Of a DNA stretch of 8,119 bases, positions 5,365 through 8,119 are shown piece by piece. The translations under genes and the position numbers were made by a program. The stretch's first letter is position 1; each line of letters opens with the position of its first letter. The DNA is taken from assembly GCA_034659995.1 (NCBI GenBank), contig JAYEIH010000114.1:1-8119 (forward strand), given 5' to 3'. The stretch comes from JAYEIH01 sp034659995 (GTDB lineage Archaea > Methanobacteriota_B > Thermococci > Methanofastidiosales > B48-G16). Under the pieces are notes generated by a model, which was given only the letters and a program-made list of their open reading frames with translations, was not told the origin of the DNA and made no database searches.

Positions 5365-7110
5365 CTACTCTACTATTTCAATCAATCCATGCTCCTCAAG
5401 GAACTCAAAGTACCATCTCAAGAAATCGGTGCTGCTTTTGCCAATCTCATTTTGTATTTTATCTGCGATCTCATAGATATTCCTCTCTCCATTGCTCCAG
5501 AAAACTGCTAAAGTTGTCGTGCCTTTAAACTCTTTGTTTTTTTCCATTTTTTCATTGAACCCTTTTCTCTCTTCAAAAGAAAGGTCTTGAAGCATTTTGC
5601 TGTGGGATATGGGGCCATCAAACGTTCTTTTGGGGACAACACCCTTTTTAGGGGATTTTTTCTTTGTTTTGACTCCCTTTTTTTCGAGTTCTGCTGTTCT
5701 TTCTATCTCCTCTTTAAACTCGGAGAGCTCGATCTCTTCTACCCTCTTTATGGACTCAACCGCTCCTTTTTCCACATCTACTATATACTCTATATCTTTT
5801 TCACCCAACACGGCTTCCATTATCCTCTGTTTGGCCTTCTGTGTCACCAGCCTTGCCATCCATTCCGCCTTCTTTCTATCCATGTCGGAGATGAAATAGA
5901 GGTACGTTGCTGCGATTGTTCCGACTCGTGTGAGTTCCTTTTCATCCACCTTATCTATTGTATCATACGAGGTATGGTAGAACTTGTCAGGCCAGTGAAT
6001 TATCATTGGAGTCGGAATATCTATGGTGGGATCGGAGAGTATCCAGTGATCGCTTCCACCGGAAAAAGGGGTCACCGAGGACATGAAAAGCGGATAGCTT
6101 CTGGTACCAAGAAGATTGGTCGTTTCTTTTTTTACCTCCTCCAGTATGGCTTCCAGAAGGTGATTCCCAAAAAAGGGAGTTGCGTCGGGAGTTTTCTCAA
6201 TCAACAGTGGAGATCCGCATAAAAACTGGTTCTCTCCAACCATATCGAGATTCAATCCGCAGAGGAACTCCCTATTTTCCGATATAAATGCTGCGGTACC
6301 GTGTATTTCCGGTACAAGAAGAATGCGTACTCCTCTTTTTGGTTTTTTAAACTTCTTTAGTACCCGCGCTACCTCAAGAGCAAGTCCAACGCCCGAGGCG
6401 TTATCGTTGCCGCCTGGGGTCGGATGGCAGAGATGCGCAATAAGAAGCAGTTCCTCCTCTGTCTCTCCTTCTATCTTTGCCGAAACAACCTTCATCTTCG
6501 ATGGAAAAAGTGAGGACTCTATATGTACATAAGCTTTCTTTCTCCCCTTTTTTAGCTGTTTTTCAAGCTTTGCTCCTTCCCGGGGTGATAGCACAAATCC
6601 AAGCAGTTTTTCTCCCCAGAATGATAAGTACTGACGCGAATCAGGCGCATCAAATCTACTCTTATTCTCATCGGTGACTATACCCACACAGCCGTTTTTC
6701 CTTGCAAGCTCCTTTCCATTCTTGAAATCATGGGTAAACACCAGACAGTCCTTTTTAAACTCCTCGTAGAGGAGATCGACCTCTCCTTCAAAGGGAGTAC
6801 TCCGCTGGATTATGGAGATTGGCTCTCTCTCAAAGTTTGCATACTCCTCTCCGTCTATTGTCAGGAGCCCGTTCTGGATACTCCATCCCTCAGGAGAAAC
6901 AAACCCCATATACGTTCTTCCATCCGACCTGTACTCAAGAATCTCTGCCTTTATCCCATTTTTCTCAAATGCTTCTTTGCAAAGAAGGGCTGCTTTATTG
7001 TACTCTTCTGTTACCTGGATTCTGTGGTATCTGGTAATCTCAGAAACGTAGTTCTTTGCATTTTTTCCCGAAATTTCTCTTTGCACATTCTCCAAGAGTT
7101 TCTTGAACAT
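5365..7110 (-). CDS. M28-type (DUF4910) zinc aminopeptidase-like protein
   Basis: A 581-residue predicted cytosolic metallopeptidase; no signal peptide or membrane helix is visible. The N-terminal region (about 1-60, MFKKLLENVQREISG...YHRIQVTEEY) and a protease-associated-like insertion (about 95-200) precede the catalytic core. Expected M28 zinc ligands and catalytic residues are present: H226 in AHLCHP, D236 in GGNDNASG, E268 in VPEIHG, D289 in LNLDMVGE and H379 in FYHTSYD. After the core come a helical segment, a lysine-rich linker (about 477-494) and a C-terminal winged-helix-like domain (about 531-581, TLAVFWSNGERNIYEIADKI). This order and length match DUF4910 aminopeptidase-like proteins, so the winged helix is a family trait and need not bind DNA. 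Substrate unknown. It is convergent with the lyase remnant, stop against stop. Confidence 0.9.
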   Translation of the reverse strand: MFKKLLENVQREISGKNAKNYVSEITRYHRIQVTEEYNKAALLCKEAFEKNGIKAEILEYRSDGRTYMGFVSPEGWSIQNGLLTIDGEEYANFEREPISIIQRSTPFEGEVDLLYEEFKKDCLVFTHDFKNGKELARKNGCVGIVTDENKSRFDAPDSRQYLSFWGEKLLGFVLSPREGAKLEKQLKKGRKKAYVHIESSLFPSKMKVVSAKIEGETEEELLLIAHLCHPTPGGNDNASGVGLALEVARVLKKFKKPKRGVRILLVPEIHGTAAFISENREFLCGLNLDMVGENQFLCGSPLLIEKTPDATPFFGNHLLEAILEEVKKETTNLLGTRSYPLFMSSVTPFSGGSDHWILSDPTIDIPTPMIIHWPDKFYHTSYDTIDKVDEKELTRVGTIAATYLYFISDMDRKKAEWMARLVTQKAKQRIMEAVLGEKDIEYIVDVEKGAVESIKRVEEIELSEFKEEIERTAELEKKGVKTKKKSPKKGVVPKRTFDGPISHSKMLQDLSFEERKGFNEKMEKNKEFKGTTTLAVFWSNGERNIYEIADKIQNEIGKSSTDFLRWYFEFLEEHGLIEIVE

Positions 7111-7131
7111 GGTATGAGGTTCGTTCTATAG

Positions 7132-7140
7132 TATTATATA
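7132..7140 (-). promoter_or_regulatory. Box A promoter of the M28-type gene
   Basis: On the minus strand, TATATAATA is centred 26 bp from the ATG at 7110, which predicts a leaderless transcript. The 77-bp gap to the divergent ECF gene holds both promoters. Confidence 0.6.
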
Positions 7141-7157
7141 GCTATCATGACCAAACC

Positions 7158-7165
7158 TTTTTAAA
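7158..7165 (+). promoter_or_regulatory. Box A promoter of the ECF S-component gene
   Basis: TTTTTAAA, preceded by the BRE-like CCAAACC, is centred 26-27 bp before the ATG at 7188. The mRNA would be leaderless, as for trpB2, the regulator and the peptidase. Confidence 0.6.
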
Positions 7166-7187
7166 GCATGTAGATGATAACACTGCA

Positions 7188-7862
7188 ATGTACCAAACTA
7201 CACAGCATAAAATTGCATACGCGGGAGTGATGGCTGCACTCATGGCAGTTGCAGGATTTTTTCCTGCCATACCTCTGTTTGGGTTGGGCAAGGCCATTAC
7301 CCTCGGCGCAATAGTTATGCCGATGATCGGTGTGCTTCTCGGTCCGTTTATCGGCGGATATGCGGCACTGGTGGGTGCGTTAATCGGGGAAACAATAGCA
7401 CCATACGGCGCCGTCTTTGGCTTTTTAACATTTATTCCACCGACCCTCGGAGCGATCAGTGCGGGGCTTCTTTCTCATAAAAAATGGAAGTATGCCTTTC
7501 TTCTCCTGGGCTCCTTAGTACTTTTATGGTACTGCACGGACGTGGGGCGAGCAATCTATTACTTTCCATACCTTCATCTCTTTGCACTCTTGCTGATCCT
7601 TCTTTTCGGAAGAAAGCTCTCCGATCTTGAGAATCATCTCCCCCTCAAACTCCTTATCATCACATTTTGCGCGATTTTGACGGATCATATGGCGGGCAAC
7701 CTTGTATTCTTTGTGGTTGCAAATCCGACAAAATCAATGTTTTCTGCTATTCTTGTACAGTATTCCTTTGAAAGGATTTCAATGGCAGTATTTTCTGCTT
7801 TAATCGCTGTGGGAGTATTAAAAACGTTAAAAGAGGTGAATATATGGAAAATAAAAAAATAG
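7188..7862 (+). CDS. ECF transporter S component, substrate unknown
   Basis: A 224-residue polytopic membrane protein resembling substrate-binding (S) subunits of energy-coupling-factor uptake transporters for vitamins or metals. Visible helices lie at about 8-27, 36-56, 58-94 (probably two short spans), 102-118, 125-141, 152-178 and 186-212. The alanine- and glycine-rich N-terminal region (AYAGVMAALMAVAG, 10-23) and LGAIVMPMIGVLLGPFIGGY (39-58), with a second glycine-rich stretch ALVGALIGE (60-68), resemble S components. No EcfA ATPase or EcfT gene is in the window, so it probably uses a shared energising module encoded elsewhere. The next gene starts 19 bp inside its 3' end, so the partner is almost certainly co-expressed. 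I cannot assign the ligand. A general small polytopic membrane protein is the alternative. Confidence 0.75.
   Translation: MYQTTQHKIAYAGVMAALMAVAGFFPAIPLFGLGKAITLGAIVMPMIGVLLGPFIGGYAALVGALIGETIAPYGAVFGFLTFIPPTLGAISAGLLSHKKWKYAFLLLGSLVLLWYCTDVGRAIYYFPYLHLFALLLILLFGRKLSDLENHLPLKLLIITFCAILTDHMAGNLVFFVVANPTKSMFSAILVQYSFERISMAVFSALIAVGVLKTLKEVNIWKIKK
7834..7840 (+). promoter_or_regulatory. Strong Shine-Dalgarno inside the ECF gene
   Basis: GAGGTGA lies 3 nt before the ATG at 7844 and is complementary to the archaeal 16S rRNA tail. It decides the start of the downstream gene despite the 19-bp overlap and contrasts with the leaderless first genes of the operons here. Confidence 0.7.
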
Positions 7863-8119
7863 GAATGATAGGAATTTTAGCGGTAGTTCTAATTGCAATC
7901 GGCACAGCAGCATTTTTGAACACAGAGAGGGAATCAAATACCACAGATGAAGAAGGACCAACGATTCTCACTGTAGAGTACAACGGAAATGAAAAGGATT
8001 TCACGATGGGAGAACTGATGGATATGGAGAAGACATCTATAAAAACAGATGATCCGCATCTGGGGGAAGAGATAGAATATATAGGTGTTTCACTTCAGAC
8101 CTTTAGAAAAGAACTGAAT
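7844..8119 (+). CDS. Membrane-anchored exported protein, molybdopterin-fold-like (partial)
   Basis: The first 92 codons of a gene that runs off the window. MENKKIGMIGILAVVLIAIG begins a single hydrophobic segment (about 6-25) after a short basic start, typical of a signal anchor, with an acidic linker (about 26-40) beyond it. There is no lipobox cysteine. The following part (TVEYNGNEKDFTMGELMDME, 44-63, then EYIGVSLQTFRKEL, 78-91) resembles the start of sulfite-oxidase-like molybdopterin-binding domains, where a strand, an 'xxTLEEL' helix and a 'YxGVxLxxLL' stretch recur. Such short domains often do not carry the cofactor. It overlaps the ECF S gene by 19 bp and has a strong GAGGTGA site, so it is probably an extracytoplasmic partner of that transporter. 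The end and the cofactor ligand are not visible. Confidence 0.75.
   Translation, partial: MENKKIGMIGILAVVLIAIGTAAFLNTERESNTTDEEGPTILTVEYNGNEKDFTMGELMDMEKTSIKTDDPHLGEEIEYIGVSLQTFRKELN

Noticed and set aside
5587..6222. Long plus-strand open frame of 211 codons opposite the M28-type gene
   Set aside because: It is antisense to a gene with all expected metallopeptidase ligands; the translation is rich in F, C, H and Y with no domain pattern, as expected of a shadow frame.
5365..7110. M28 peptidase fused to a winged helix as a novel regulator
   Set aside because: The C-terminal winged-helix-like domain is a usual part of DUF4910 proteins, so it is not a new fusion and does not by itself indicate DNA binding.
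6524..7759. Further TGTACA hexamers at 6524-6529 and 7754-7759
   Set aside because: Both are single copies inside coding sequence without phased neighbours or a promoter; about two such hexamers are expected by chance in 8 kb.
1..8119. CRISPR array, tRNA/rRNA, intact transposon, or multi-gene defence system
   Set aside because: I saw no regularly spaced direct repeats, no cloverleaf or rRNA-like stretch, no transposase motif, and no nuclease, helicase or toxin-antitoxin gene.

Overview
This window reads as archaeal, probably from a euryarchaeote of moderate to low GC; I cannot fix the class. Four signs support this. TATA-type box A promoters recur, and four of them centre about 26 bp upstream of a start codon, which implies leaderless mRNAs. 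There is a TrpB2-type tryptophan synthase beta protein. There is a HTH+ACT regulator of the TrpY/COG2150 type. There is a GAGGTGA Shine-Dalgarno on an operon-internal gene. I see no rRNA, tRNA, CRISPR array, intact insertion sequence or phage gene.

Layout. 1-67 (-): possible 5' end of an unidentified leftward gene. 176-826 (+): four-helix membrane protein of the DUF2270 family. 873-1786 (+): pyrE (orotate phosphoribosyltransferase, E. coli-like) joined by a TAATG overlap to a 70-aa zinc-ribbon protein. 4276-1794 (-): trpB2 followed by an ATP-NAD/AcoX-type kinase (COG3199) with an ATGA overlap. 4376-4876 (+): TrpY-like regulator divergent from trpB2. 4943-5364 (+): decayed 3' third of a tryptophanase/tyrosine phenol-lyase gene. 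7110-5365 (-): large M28-type (DUF4910) metallo-aminopeptidase-like protein. 7188-8119 (+): ECF transporter S component overlapping a membrane-anchored exported protein that runs off the window and whose visible part resembles a sulfite-oxidase-like molybdopterin fold.

The best-connected part is the tryptophan locus at 1794-5364. The divergent promoter region between trpB2 and the regulator holds three TGTACA-like boxes centred at 4287.5, 4317.5 and 4327.5, so they are 30 and 10 bp apart and lie on about one face of the helix. TGTACA is the TRP-box consensus of TrpY in Methanothermobacter, where TrpY also controls trpB2. The inferred circuit is a tryptophan-sensing ACT protein that represses itself and trpB2. 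The kinase is translationally coupled to trpB2. TrpB2 enzymes have been reported to prefer O-phosphoserine, so a link between this kinase and that substrate is worth testing. The dead tryptophanase-like gene beside the regulator suggests that a tryptophan-breaking activity once sat in the same locus.

The other genes (pyrE with the zinc ribbon, DUF2270, the peptidase, the ECF pair) look like ordinary housekeeping or accessory units. The ECF S component with a molybdopterin-fold-like partner is the least explained of them.
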